Below are positions 27,241 through 34,837 of a DNA stretch of 57,552 nucleotides, piece after piece. Location of the stretch: NCBI GenBank assembly GCA_902559415.1, contig CACEHW010000004.1, positions 1 through 57,552 on the forward strand, given 5' to 3'. The translations under genes were made by a program, and so were the position numbers. The notes below the pieces were generated by a model. The model was not told where the DNA came from. It saw only the letters and a program-made list of their open reading frames with translations, and searched no databases. The first letter of the stretch is position 1. Each line of letters begins with the position of its first letter. Source of the DNA: an uncultured Fidelibacterota bacterium (GTDB lineage: Bacteria > Fidelibacterota > Marinisomatia > Marinisomatales > UBA1611).

Positions 27241-27609
27241 TTATTTAGTGTGTTTTTTACATTTTCCAATTATGAAAAAATTTGTACTCTCTGGTTCAAA
27301 ATTATATTCTTTAATGATTTTGTCTTTATTAAAATCTGATTTTATTTCTGCATCAATCAAAACACCGCACTCTGAGCACTTAAGGTGATGATGATGCTCT
27401 GTATTTCCATCATACTTGACTTGATTTTGATCATAAATCAGCTTGATACTACCAAGGTCTTCTAAAGTTTTTAAATTTCTATAAACTGTACCTAAACTAA
27501 TATTGTGTATCTTTTTTTTAGCCTCTAAGTAAATCCAATCAGCAGTAGGATGGGTCTTTGTTGAACAGACAATTTGCTTTATAATTTCTCTTTGAGCGCT
27601 ATATCTCAT
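27241..27609 (-). CDS. Fur/PerR-family metal-dependent repressor
   Basis: A 122-residue Fur-family regulator. The winged helix is at about 20-60 (LGTVYRNLKTLEDLG recognition region), and HHHH at 72-75 with CSEC at 78-81 marks the metal-binding hinge and first structural zinc pair. The second structural pair, normally CxxC, is CKKH at 117-120. Being the first gene before rubrerythrin and divergent from a peroxiredoxin, a PerR-like peroxide sensor is the better reading than iron-sensing Fur. His35 lies where PerR has its oxidisable His, but alignment is needed. Confidence 0.88.
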   Translation of the reverse strand: MRYSAQREIIKQIVCSTKTHPTADWIYLEAKKKIHNISLGTVYRNLKTLEDLGSIKLIYDQNQVKYDGNTEHHHHLKCSECGVLIDAEIKSDFNKDKIIKEYNFEPESTNFFIIGKCKKHTK

Positions 27610-27626
27610 ATAAAAAATTAAATAGG

Positions 27627-27639
27627 AATAGTTACTATT
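27627..27639. promoter_or_regulatory. Candidate Fur/PerR operator, 6-1-6 palindrome
   Basis: A perfect 13-base palindrome, AATAGT-T-ACTATT, lies 18 bases ahead of the regulator start in the divergent region shared with the peroxiredoxin. Extended by one base on each side it has the 7-1-7 spacing of PerR/Fur boxes, though only about half of the PerR consensus bases match. A TTATAAT half-site follows at 27663-27669. It is consistent with autoregulation but unproven. Confidence 0.45.
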
Positions 27640-27731
27640 TACAAAAAAATAATAGAACTTTATTATAATTTATTTTCAATCTAAGTCAGTAAATTACAAT
27701 AAGATTTTTTAATACATAAAAGGAACAAACT

Positions 27732-28196
27732 ATGATAGAACTAAATGATATAGCCCCTGATTTCACACTTAAGAATACTAATAAAGAGGACGTGTCTTTA
27801 TCTGACTATAATGAACGAGCTGTCGTTTTAGCATTTTACCCTGGCGCATTTACCGGCGTTTGTGATACTGAAATGTGCACCTTCCAAGATAACTTAAAGT
27901 CTTTCAATGATCTAGATGCAACAGTGCTTGGAATCAGCGTTGACTCACCTTGGGCCAATGGAGGTTTTGCAAATAAATATAACCTTGAATTTGATTTACT
28001 ATCAGATATTGATAGATCTGTTATTAAATCCTATGATGTTGTTTTTGAAGGCCTCGGTGGTATTGATGGATATACATGTGCAAACAGAGCTGTATTTATC
28101 GTAAAAGATGGAACTGTAAAGTACAAGTGGATCGCTCCAAGTCCTGGTGAAGAGCCAAACTATGAAGAGATTCAAAATAAATTAAAAGAGATCTAA
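27732..28196 (+). CDS. Peroxiredoxin, BCP/AhpE-like
   Basis: A 154-residue thiol peroxidase. The peroxidatic Cys44 is in FYPGAFTGVCDTEMC; the Thr and Arg of the active site are in the family positions (Thr41, NRAVF near the C-terminal half), and a second Cys49 is close by. It reduces hydrogen or organic peroxides in the cytoplasm. An AAAAGGA site precedes the ATG. It is divergent from the Fur/PerR-like gene, and a bidirectional terminator lies downstream. Shared control by that regulator is likely. Confidence 0.92.
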   Translation: MIELNDIAPDFTLKNTNKEDVSLSDYNERAVVLAFYPGAFTGVCDTEMCTFQDNLKSFNDLDATVLGISVDSPWANGGFANKYNLEFDLLSDIDRSVIKSYDVVFEGLGGIDGYTCANRAVFIVKDGTVKYKWIAPSPGEEPNYEEIQNKLKEI

Positions 28197-28233
28197 AACA
28201 TTTAATTCAGACTTTTAATTTATTGTTATCATT

Positions 28234-28265
28234 ATAGAAAAGGCTCCAAGTGGAGCCTTTTCTAT
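28234..28265. terminator. Bidirectional terminator
   Basis: A near-perfect hairpin, AAAAGGCTCCA and its complement with flanking pairs, spans these bases and has a U-run in both directions. It sits between the convergent peroxiredoxin and EamA genes and overlaps the EamA stop codon. Confidence 0.9.
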
Positions 28266-29081
28266 TTCTTTAAAATTGCTCTAAATATTACTCCACCAAG
28301 CACAAGCGCCCCACCAAATACAGACCATGCTCCTAGAGTTTCACCTAAAACTATAAAAACTAGTATGGGATTTAAAATTGGTTCAATTATAGGAAATATA
28401 ATTGCATCCAGTGCTGTAACATGTTTAATCGCTGTAGTGTAAAGAATATATGGTATACCTAATTGCAGTACTCCTAATAGCAAGATAAGAATTATAGAAT
28501 TCAAATCAAATTCTGTGCCTCCTACAATCACAGGCAGCCCAATAACTAGAGTTAATATATTTCCTAGGAGTATTGAATCTGAAGGAGAATCATCTTTTTG
28601 TTTTCGCAATAATAAAGTAAGCCCTGCGAAAGACATTCCAGATAATATTGCCAGCACATTACCTAAATATCCATCAAAGCTGAGATCATCAAAAAAGAAG
28701 AGAGCAAGACCCAGCAATAATATCATAATAGTTGCCCAATCTACAAAAGTAGATTTTTCTCCAAGAAACATGTATCCAAATAACGCAACATAAACAGGCG
28801 CTGTGTACTGCAATAATATTGCATTCCCTGCGGTAGTAAGTTTATTCGCCATTACAAAAAGAGTTACAACAAGCGTGTAAAAACAAGCGGCAATTATTTT
28901 ATCTTTTGTAATTGTTATTTTATCATTTCTTGAATAAATGTATATAACAATAGCTGCAATCCCCCCCCCTCATTCCAGATATAGCAAGTGGAGGCCATGG
29001 AATACTTTTTATAAGCAAACCACCCAAAGACCACATTGCTCCTGCAAATAGTAATAGTATTATTGCATTTTCTCTTTTCAA
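28262..29081 (-). CDS. EamA/DMT-family transporter broken by a frameshift
   Basis: Two frames together encode a full-length, ten-helix EamA (drug/metabolite) transporter of about 272 residues. The first part starts at a TTG at 29081 (encoding KRENAIILLLFAGAMWSLGG and on to ISGMR). The second runs from a run of nine G on the minus strand (28961-28969) through GIAAIVIYIYSRNDK to the stop at 28262. With eight G the frames join as ..GMRGGIAAI... As given, the frame is broken, and an internal ATG at 28852 would give only the C-terminal 196 residues. The cause may be a homopolymer sequencing error, a pseudogene or slippage. Substrate unknown. Confidence 0.8.
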
Positions 29082-29103
29082 ATTTTAGAATCTCCAGAAT
29101 ATT

Positions 29104-29131
29104 AAAAAGCCCCAGAAACCTGGGGCTTTTT
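29104..29131 (-). terminator. Rho-independent terminator after the PuuD-like gene
   Basis: A perfect 12-base-pair stem (aaaaagccccag with its complement) with a four-base loop, followed by a U-run. It lies 30 bases beyond the stop of the 29161-29958 gene and separates it from the EamA gene. Confidence 0.92.
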
Positions 29132-29160
29132 AATATTAGAAAAATGGTTTATTATAAGTC

Positions 29161-29958
29161 TTAAAAACCTTTTATAGTACCAGATTTTTTGTAAAGTTGA
29201 AAAACAATGTGCCAACCCACAATAACCATTACCATTGGTAAAAGCCATGAAAACTCTGCTGGTATGCCTAGGGCAGTAGGTGCAGTAACATGATGTTGAT
29301 TATGCATGGTCCAAACTAGAGGCACTGACATATATGTATTATGTTTAGATCTCAATCCCGCTAAAGCTAAAAGGCTAGCGTCAGGTGCTTCACCATTTTT
29401 TATTGCGGTTATAATTTTTTGCTGGGCAGGCCAAATACGAAACCATACGTTAAACGCCATAATCGTTCCAAACATAGCTCCTAAATGAATATTAACTGCT
29501 CTATATTCAAAACCACCCAATGTTTGCATTGCATAAACATAAGCAGTAATAAGAAGAAAACTCACTACTGTAACTGCTCTTACATTTGATGCCAAAGGAC
29601 TCTTATACAAAGCATCGTAAGCAAATACAGCTACAAATGTAAATAATAAAAGAAAATGAATAGCCATATTCGCTGGCTCACCAGTTACATCATTTGAGGT
29701 AAAATCTGTTGGCATCATGCCTCCAGCCCAATAAATCACGTAGAGCAATACAATTCCTGTACCCCATGTCCAAGCCGCACCCATTCGAAACCAATACAAA
29801 GTTCTTGGCATTAATTCCGGGACAACTTTCTTTTTCGTATCAGCATCCATTGTTGGAGCAAAAGCTGTGTTAACAAAATTAAAAAAATACAGTAGTCCTA
29901 TCCACATTATCCCCGCGACTACGTGTAACCATTTAAAAATAGGATGAATTAGTTCCAT
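29161..29958 (-). CDS. PuuD-like (urate hydroxylase N-domain) membrane protein
   Basis: A 265-residue membrane protein with about seven or eight helices. It begins HPIFKWLHVVAGIMWIGLLYFFN and has MPRTLYWFRMGAAWTWGTG near 50-68, the pattern of the N-terminal membrane domain of urate hydroxylase PuuD; conserved His residues (WLHVV, IHLGAMFG, HNQHHV) could bind haem or metal. PuuD proper has an additional C-terminal cytochrome c domain, which is missing. No other purine genes are nearby, so urate as substrate is uncertain. It is followed by a strong terminator. Confidence 0.75.
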   Translation of the reverse strand: MELIHPIFKWLHVVAGIMWIGLLYFFNFVNTAFAPTMDADTKKKVVPELMPRTLYWFRMGAAWTWGTGIVLLYVIYWAGGMMPTDFTSNDVTGEPANMAIHFLLLFTFVAVFAYDALYKSPLASNVRAVTVVSFLLITAYVYAMQTLGGFEYRAVNIHLGAMFGTIMAFNVWFRIWPAQQKIITAIKNGEAPDASLLALAGLRSKHNTYMSVPLVWTMHNQHHVTAPTALGIPAEFSWLLPMVMVIVGWHIVFQLYKKSGTIKGF

Positions 29959-30044
29959 GTTTCTCCTCTATTGGTTTATCTAATCAATTTATTTATAATT
30001 TAAATTAATATTAAAATTTAAATTCAATTTTATTGCCTGCAAAG

Positions 30045-31277
30045 CTATCCTTCTCTTAAAGCGTAAGCAGTACTTACTCTATCAATTGCAACCATGAAAG
30101 ATGCAATGCGCATTGGAACTTTTTTATTTTCCTTTACCGCATAAACTTCATTAAACGCATTAACCATCTTTTGCTCGAGCTTTTCATTTATCTCTGACTC
30201 TGGCCATTTAAACTGTTGCAAGTTTTGTACCCATTCAAAATAAGATACGGTAACACCTCCTGCATTTGTTAAAATATCAGGAATAATGGCTATTTTCTTT
30301 TTCCATAATTTATCAGCTGCCTCTCCAGTGACAGGACCATTTGCTGCTTCAATAATAATTTTACAATTTAAAGAGTCTACATTTTGTTCATTAATTGCGC
30401 TACCTAATGCAGCAGGAATTAAAAAGTCACATTCTAATGCTAGAAGCTCTTCATTTGTAATCTTTTTACCTTGCTGGTAACCATCAATGGTTCTATGCTC
30501 ATAGTTATAATCAAATAGCTCATCAACATCAAAACCTTCGGGTTCATAAAGACCACCGCTGATGTCACTCACACCAATAATTTTGCAACCATACTCATGT
30601 AAAAATTTTGCTGCATAAGAACCAACATTTCCAAAACCTTGCACTACGACCTTGGCTCCTTTGAGTTCAATATTCCATTTTTCAGCAGCTTCACGAGTAA
30701 TTATCGCAGTACCTCTTCCAGTAGCAGCTTCTCTACCTTCTGATCCACCTAATTCAAGCGGTTTTCCAGTAACAATTCCAGGTGTGTACCCATGTGTTTG
30801 ACTGTATTCATCCATGAACCAACTCATAACCTGGGCATTTGTATTTACATCTGGAGCTGGGATGTCAATATTAACTCCAATGATTGGATCAATTGCTCGG
30901 AAAAACTTTCTAGAGATTCTTTCAAGTTCTGTTTTACTATAATCGCTTGGGTTAATGCCGATTCCGCCTTTTCCGCCACCGTATGGAATGTCAATCAAAG
31001 CAGTTTTCCAGGTCATTAGCGTTGCTAGTGATCTTACTTCTTCAATGTCAACATGATGGTGATACCTAATACCACCTTTAAATGGTCCTCTGGTATTATT
31101 ATGCTGCACTCTAAATCCGACAACACTATCTATTTCACCATTATCTTTTCTAAAAGGGATTTCTACTTTTAGCTCTCTATCTGGCATTTCTAATGCCCTC
31201 GCGATATTGGACTTAAGACCTAAATTTTCTACAGCACTTTTGTAAGCTGCTCCAGTTGGATCTGAACTTGATGACAT
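30045..31277 (-). CDS. gdhA: Glutamate dehydrogenase (Glu/Leu/Phe/Val family)
   Basis: A 410-residue cytoplasmic enzyme of usual length. The substrate loop is GPFKGGIRYHHHV near 66, and the catalytic lysine region WKTALIDIPYGGGKGGI is near 90. The cofactor domain has VVVQGFGNVGSYAAKFLHE near 210. It converts 2-oxoglutarate and ammonia to glutamate or the reverse. The preference for NAD or NADP is not clear. It is flanked by intergenic sequence on both sides, so it is probably its own transcription unit. Confidence 0.95.
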   Translation of the reverse strand: MSSSSDPTGAAYKSAVENLGLKSNIARALEMPDRELKVEIPFRKDNGEIDSVVGFRVQHNNTRGPFKGGIRYHHHVDIEEVRSLATLMTWKTALIDIPYGGGKGGIGINPSDYSKTELERISRKFFRAIDPIIGVNIDIPAPDVNTNAQVMSWFMDEYSQTHGYTPGIVTGKPLELGGSEGREAATGRGTAIITREAAEKWNIELKGAKVVVQGFGNVGSYAAKFLHEYGCKIIGVSDISGGLYEPEGFDVDELFDYNYEHRTIDGYQQGKKITNEELLALECDFLIPAALGSAINEQNVDSLNCKIIIEAANGPVTGEAADKLWKKKIAIIPDILTNAGGVTVSYFEWVQNLQQFKWPESEINEKLEQKMVNAFNEVYAVKENKKVPMRIASFMVAIDRVSTAYALREG

Positions 31278-31342
31278 ATTTTTATTCCTTATTTATTTTT
31301 AAACTTAATTATATAAATATTATGAAACTCATCTTTTGATAA

Positions 31343-32227
31343 TTATTTAACTATTAAAATGGGAACATCAGACTCATTCATAACTGACAACGGCACGCTT
31401 CCTTTAAAATACCTTTTTATTGGACTCATATTTGATGCTTTCATAACAATTATCTTATTCTTGTCAGCTTTTTTAATAATTTGATCTACGACTTCTCCCT
31501 CTTTTTCTTCATTTGTAAATTGAACGCCAGACCTTCGAATTAATTTTATTACCTTTTTTATAATATAGGATCTTTCCTGATTTAAACTTTTTTTGTTAAT
31601 TACTGTAAATATATCAATCCCAACATCAAGCGCCATAGCTACTCTAATTGCGTACTTCGCTACCTTCATCATTCCATTAGCATCGTTCAATGGCAATAAA
31701 ATTTTATCAAATTTTTGATTATCATAATTATTAACGATTAATACAGAGCTATTTATATATTGTAAAAGATCGTGAGACATGTTTCTCTTTCTACTCTTAC
31801 CTAATATAGTAACATCATATTTACCATACTGCACCTCATCTCTAAGCTCAGAAATAATGTCTCCATTTCGCAAAATCAAATTAACGTCCTCGCAAACTGT
31901 CCCAGACAAATATACCATTTTTCTATCTTCACCATCTTCAATTAATCTATTTTTTGGGAAACCTGTTTCTAACTGTGTTACATCAATTAAATTATTTTCA
32001 GAGAGATAATTAAATGCCCATTCAAGAACATCCACCCCAGGTGGATCAAAATCCCATGACTCCATTTGATCTTGCGCTAATTCTACAAGCTGTGAACTAA
32101 ACTCACTTATCTTTTCTCCGACATCTATGATAGTCGTTTTTGCATTAAATGCTTGCGCGACTTTCATTCCAAGGTTCAACGTAGGTTTTGAAAATTCCTT
32201 ACTACCTATTGCAATTAATATTTTCAT
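31343..32227 (-). CDS. Tandem universal stress protein
   Basis: A 294-residue protein with two universal stress protein domains, about 1-145 and 150-294. The first starts MKILIAIGSKEFSKPTLNLG, the second FDKILLPLNDANGMMKVAKY and ends SVMNESDVPILIVK. In the second domain the ATP-binding loop is degenerate: the first glycines of G-x2-G-x9-G-S are missing and only KGS remains. A small-molecule or regulatory role is possible. It is 18 bases after the SLC13 transporter gene, so the two are probably co-expressed. Confidence 0.88.
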   Translation of the reverse strand: MKILIAIGSKEFSKPTLNLGMKVAQAFNAKTTIIDVGEKISEFSSQLVELAQDQMESWDFDPPGVDVLEWAFNYLSENNLIDVTQLETGFPKNRLIEDGEDRKMVYLSGTVCEDVNLILRNGDIISELRDEVQYGKYDVTILGKSRKRNMSHDLLQYINSSVLIVNNYDNQKFDKILLPLNDANGMMKVAKYAIRVAMALDVGIDIFTVINKKSLNQERSYIIKKVIKLIRRSGVQFTNEEKEGEVVDQIIKKADKNKIIVMKASNMSPIKRYFKGSVPLSVMNESDVPILIVK

Positions 32228-32245
32228 AAATAAACCCTATTCAAA

Positions 32246-33658
32246 TCATTTAATTAGTGGCCAAAAAATATTTACGTACATTATCAATAAAACTATTGAT
32301 ACCAGTCCAACTCTAAACCCAATTCTAATAAAATCTTTTGCTTTAACCATGCCACTTGAATAAACAATTGTACAAGCAGGTGCAGCAACAGCAGTAAAAT
32401 AACTAAAGGATGATGCCATAGCAGTTAACAAACCAATGTCTAACATATTAGGAACTAGATTCAATGTAATAGGACCAAGTACAGCTACTGTCGCTGAGCT
32501 TGATAATACATTTGACATACCGGTTGTCATTAAAACGACCACGACTTCACTAAAAAAAGGAACGGATTCAATTAATGCTCCAAAAAAATATAAAATCTGA
32601 TCAGCTAGCCACATTGCAGCACCAGTTGATCTAATGCTCGTTCCTAATGAAATTGTAGCACCAAAAAGAATGATCACACCCCAATGTGTATTCCTGTTTA
32701 GATCACTCCATTTTACAAAGCCGCCAAGTAAATAAAGGAAAACACCTGTTAAAGCAATTGTTCCTAATCCAAATTTTTCGCTAAAAAATATCCAACCTAA
32801 AAAAATGAGAAAAAAGATAAAAACAGTTAATGTATTTCTACCAGTTATGCTCCTTGATCGGGCAACTTTTATTACTAGCTTTCTAATGCTACTATCAAGA
32901 ATTTTATACTCAGGTTTGAAGGTTTTAATAATTACCCAATTCACTATGGGTATTTGTAAAAAAATAAATGGATAGGTCTTTATCATCCATTCAAAGTATG
33001 ATATTGAGATATCTGATTGATTAAGGTAATTAATCATTATAACGTTCCTACCTCCCCCAGAAGGAGTACCAACCGAACCAATCAAACAACCATACGCTAT
33101 GGAAAATAGAATTGCAGCGGATAAGTTTTTTACTTTTGATATATCGCTAGAAGTAAAGCGAATGAGGGTCATCCCAATTGGCAACATTATTGCAGCAACA
33201 GTATGCTCACCAATGAACGAAGCTAGGATAGCCGAGATAGACAAAAAGCCTAATGCTATCCCTGAAGTTTTATTTCCTGTAATTTTTAAAATACCTAATG
33301 CAATACGTGAATCCCAACCTTGCCTTATAATTACCACAGCAAGCATAAGAGAACCCATAATAAAAAAAACAGCATCGCTCATAAATGATTTTGCAATACC
33401 ATCAACATTATCTACCCCTCCATAAATTTGTGAAATAAGTATGAAAATTGCGATCGCAGGTAAAGGGATAGGTTCTTTTATGATAAGTATAAGAGATACA
33501 AAAAGAATTACTATCGATGTTTTTCCCTCAACGCTTAAACCATTAGGCGTAGGTAAGAGAGTTAAAATAAAACCAATAAAAATAGCATAAATAAACCATT
33601 TTTTCTGTGTAGCCCAGAAAAGAAAATTACTTAATGAAATATTTGAAAAGCCTAACAA
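32246..33658 (-). CDS. SLC13/DASS-family sodium:anion symporter
   Basis: A 470-residue membrane transporter with about 12 helices. It has the family's repeated half-structure, with SVGTPSGGGRNVIMINYL in the first half, and GMSNVLSSSATVAVLGPI and TAVAAPACTIVYSSGMV in the second. These are the sodium and anion binding loops. Substrates in this family are dicarboxylates, citrate, sulfate or phosphate; which one applies here cannot be told. Sodium coupling would suit a marine cell. It is the first gene of a pair with the universal stress protein. Confidence 0.9.
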   Translation of the reverse strand: MLGFSNISLSNFLFWATQKKWFIYAIFIGFILTLLPTPNGLSVEGKTSIVILFVSLILIIKEPIPLPAIAIFILISQIYGGVDNVDGIAKSFMSDAVFFIMGSLMLAVVIIRQGWDSRIALGILKITGNKTSGIALGFLSISAILASFIGEHTVAAIMLPIGMTLIRFTSSDISKVKNLSAAILFSIAYGCLIGSVGTPSGGGRNVIMINYLNQSDISISYFEWMIKTYPFIFLQIPIVNWVIIKTFKPEYKILDSSIRKLVIKVARSRSITGRNTLTVFIFFLIFLGWIFFSEKFGLGTIALTGVFLYLLGGFVKWSDLNRNTHWGVIILFGATISLGTSIRSTGAAMWLADQILYFFGALIESVPFFSEVVVVLMTTGMSNVLSSSATVAVLGPITLNLVPNMLDIGLLTAMASSFSYFTAVAAPACTIVYSSGMVKAKDFIRIGFRVGLVSIVLLIMYVNIFWPLIK

Positions 33659-33764
33659 AGGCGGTCTACTAATTTTTTAAGATAATGTATTTTAATATAT
33701 ATAATAATTTTTAATTCTTTTTATGTATAATTTGTAAAAAAATATTTTAAGGTTTTTACACATA

Positions 33765-33778
33765 TCAAATATATTTGA
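33765..33778. promoter_or_regulatory. 14-base palindrome in a divergent promoter region
   Basis: TCAAATATATTTGA is a perfect palindrome between the divergent SLC13 and LON-domain genes, 34 bases ahead of the LON-domain start. The surrounding 150 bases are very AT-rich and hold no gene. It could be an operator, but in such AT-rich DNA chance is a real alternative. Confidence 0.3.
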
Positions 33779-33811
33779 GCTGATTATTACTTAACAATAA
33801 ATAATACTTAA

Positions 33812-34396
33812 ATGACTAAGATTCCATTATTCCCATTAAATATGGTAGTTCTTCCTTTTGAAAAGGTACCCTTACACATATTTGAACCTCGTTATAAAAA
33901 AATGATTTCCGAATCTATTGAAAACAATAGTCCCTTCGGAATAGTGCTGAATAACAATGGCTCTGTTGATAGCGTAGGCTGCACATTAAATGTTACAAAG
34001 GTAATTAAACATTATGAAAGCGGTGAGTATGATCTGATTGCCACTGGCAAAAAATGTTTTCAAATAATAGATAAGTCTAAAGAGGGTAATCTTTGGATAG
34101 GTAATATTGAATACATGGAAGGCCCAATTATTGAAGAAGGAAATCTCCTAAAATCCGTTCAAAATAAGTACCTTGAGTTGGTAATAAAGCTTGGAAAAGA
34201 AAAAGATTTTGAACAATATATCGATAAAGAAATATCATTTCAATTCCTAGTAGGCATATCACTACCAACTGATATAAAAAGGAATATTTTACTTCTTGAG
34301 AATGAGAATAAGAGGCTGTACTACATTAATGACTTATTTAAAAAAGTATTGTCTCAAAAGATAGAAACCAATGAAAGAGACTTACCAGAAGCATAA
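33812..34396 (+). CDS. LON substrate-binding domain protein
   Basis: A 194-residue protein consisting only of a LON N-terminal domain. It opens IPLFPLNMVVLPFEKVPLHI, then FEPRYKKMISESI and FGIVL, the standard LON-N signature. There is no ATPase or protease domain. Stand-alone LON-N proteins are common but of unknown function, perhaps binding substrates or regulating Lon. It runs convergent to rpiB with no gap between the stops. Confidence 0.92.
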   Translation: MTKIPLFPLNMVVLPFEKVPLHIFEPRYKKMISESIENNSPFGIVLNNNGSVDSVGCTLNVTKVIKHYESGEYDLIATGKKCFQIIDKSKEGNLWIGNIEYMEGPIIEEGNLLKSVQNKYLELVIKLGKEKDFEQYIDKEISFQFLVGISLPTDIKRNILLLENENKRLYYINDLFKKVLSQKIETNERDLPEA

Positions 34397-34837
34397 TTAA
34401 TTTTCGTCGAGTTTTTCGATTCTTCTTTTATGTCTTCCTGATTCAAAATCCGTAGATAGCCACAACTCAATAATTTTATACATCTCTTGGTCTGACATAA
34501 ACCTAGCACCTAAGGATAAAATATTGGCATCATTATGTTGCCTAGAAAGTTTAATGATTTCATCTGGACCATTGTAAAATACGGCTGCTCTAACACCTTT
34601 AACTCTATTCGCCGCCATGGCCTCACCTTGCCCTGAACCTCCTAGTATAATACCCTTACTGTTTGGATCATTCGAGACTGCCTCGGCGCAAGGAAATATA
34701 AAATCGGGGTAATCATCAAGTGCATCATATTCATAAGCACCATGGTCGATGACCTCATAATCTAATTTAGATAAATACGATTTAACTTTTTCTTTAAGCT
34801 CTAAACCTGCATGGTCTGTAGCAATATGAATTATCAT
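34397..34837 (-). CDS. rpiB: Ribose-5-phosphate isomerase B
   Basis: A 146-residue RpiB of usual length. It has the ATDHAGLELKEKVKSYL N-terminus, GIILGGSGQGEAMAANRVKG near 63-82 (usually GTGIG...A.NK with a Cys; here Ser and Gln), and RQHNDANILSLGARF near 98-112 with the catalytic His. It interconverts ribulose 5-phosphate and ribose 5-phosphate. The canonical catalytic Cys of the GxCGTG region is replaced by Ser, as in some RpiB variants. It overlaps tkt by four bases. Confidence 0.93.
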   Translation of the reverse strand: MIIHIATDHAGLELKEKVKSYLSKLDYEVIDHGAYEYDALDDYPDFIFPCAEAVSNDPNSKGIILGGSGQGEAMAANRVKGVRAAVFYNGPDEIIKLSRQHNDANILSLGARFMSDQEMYKIIELWLSTDFESGRHKRRIEKLDEN

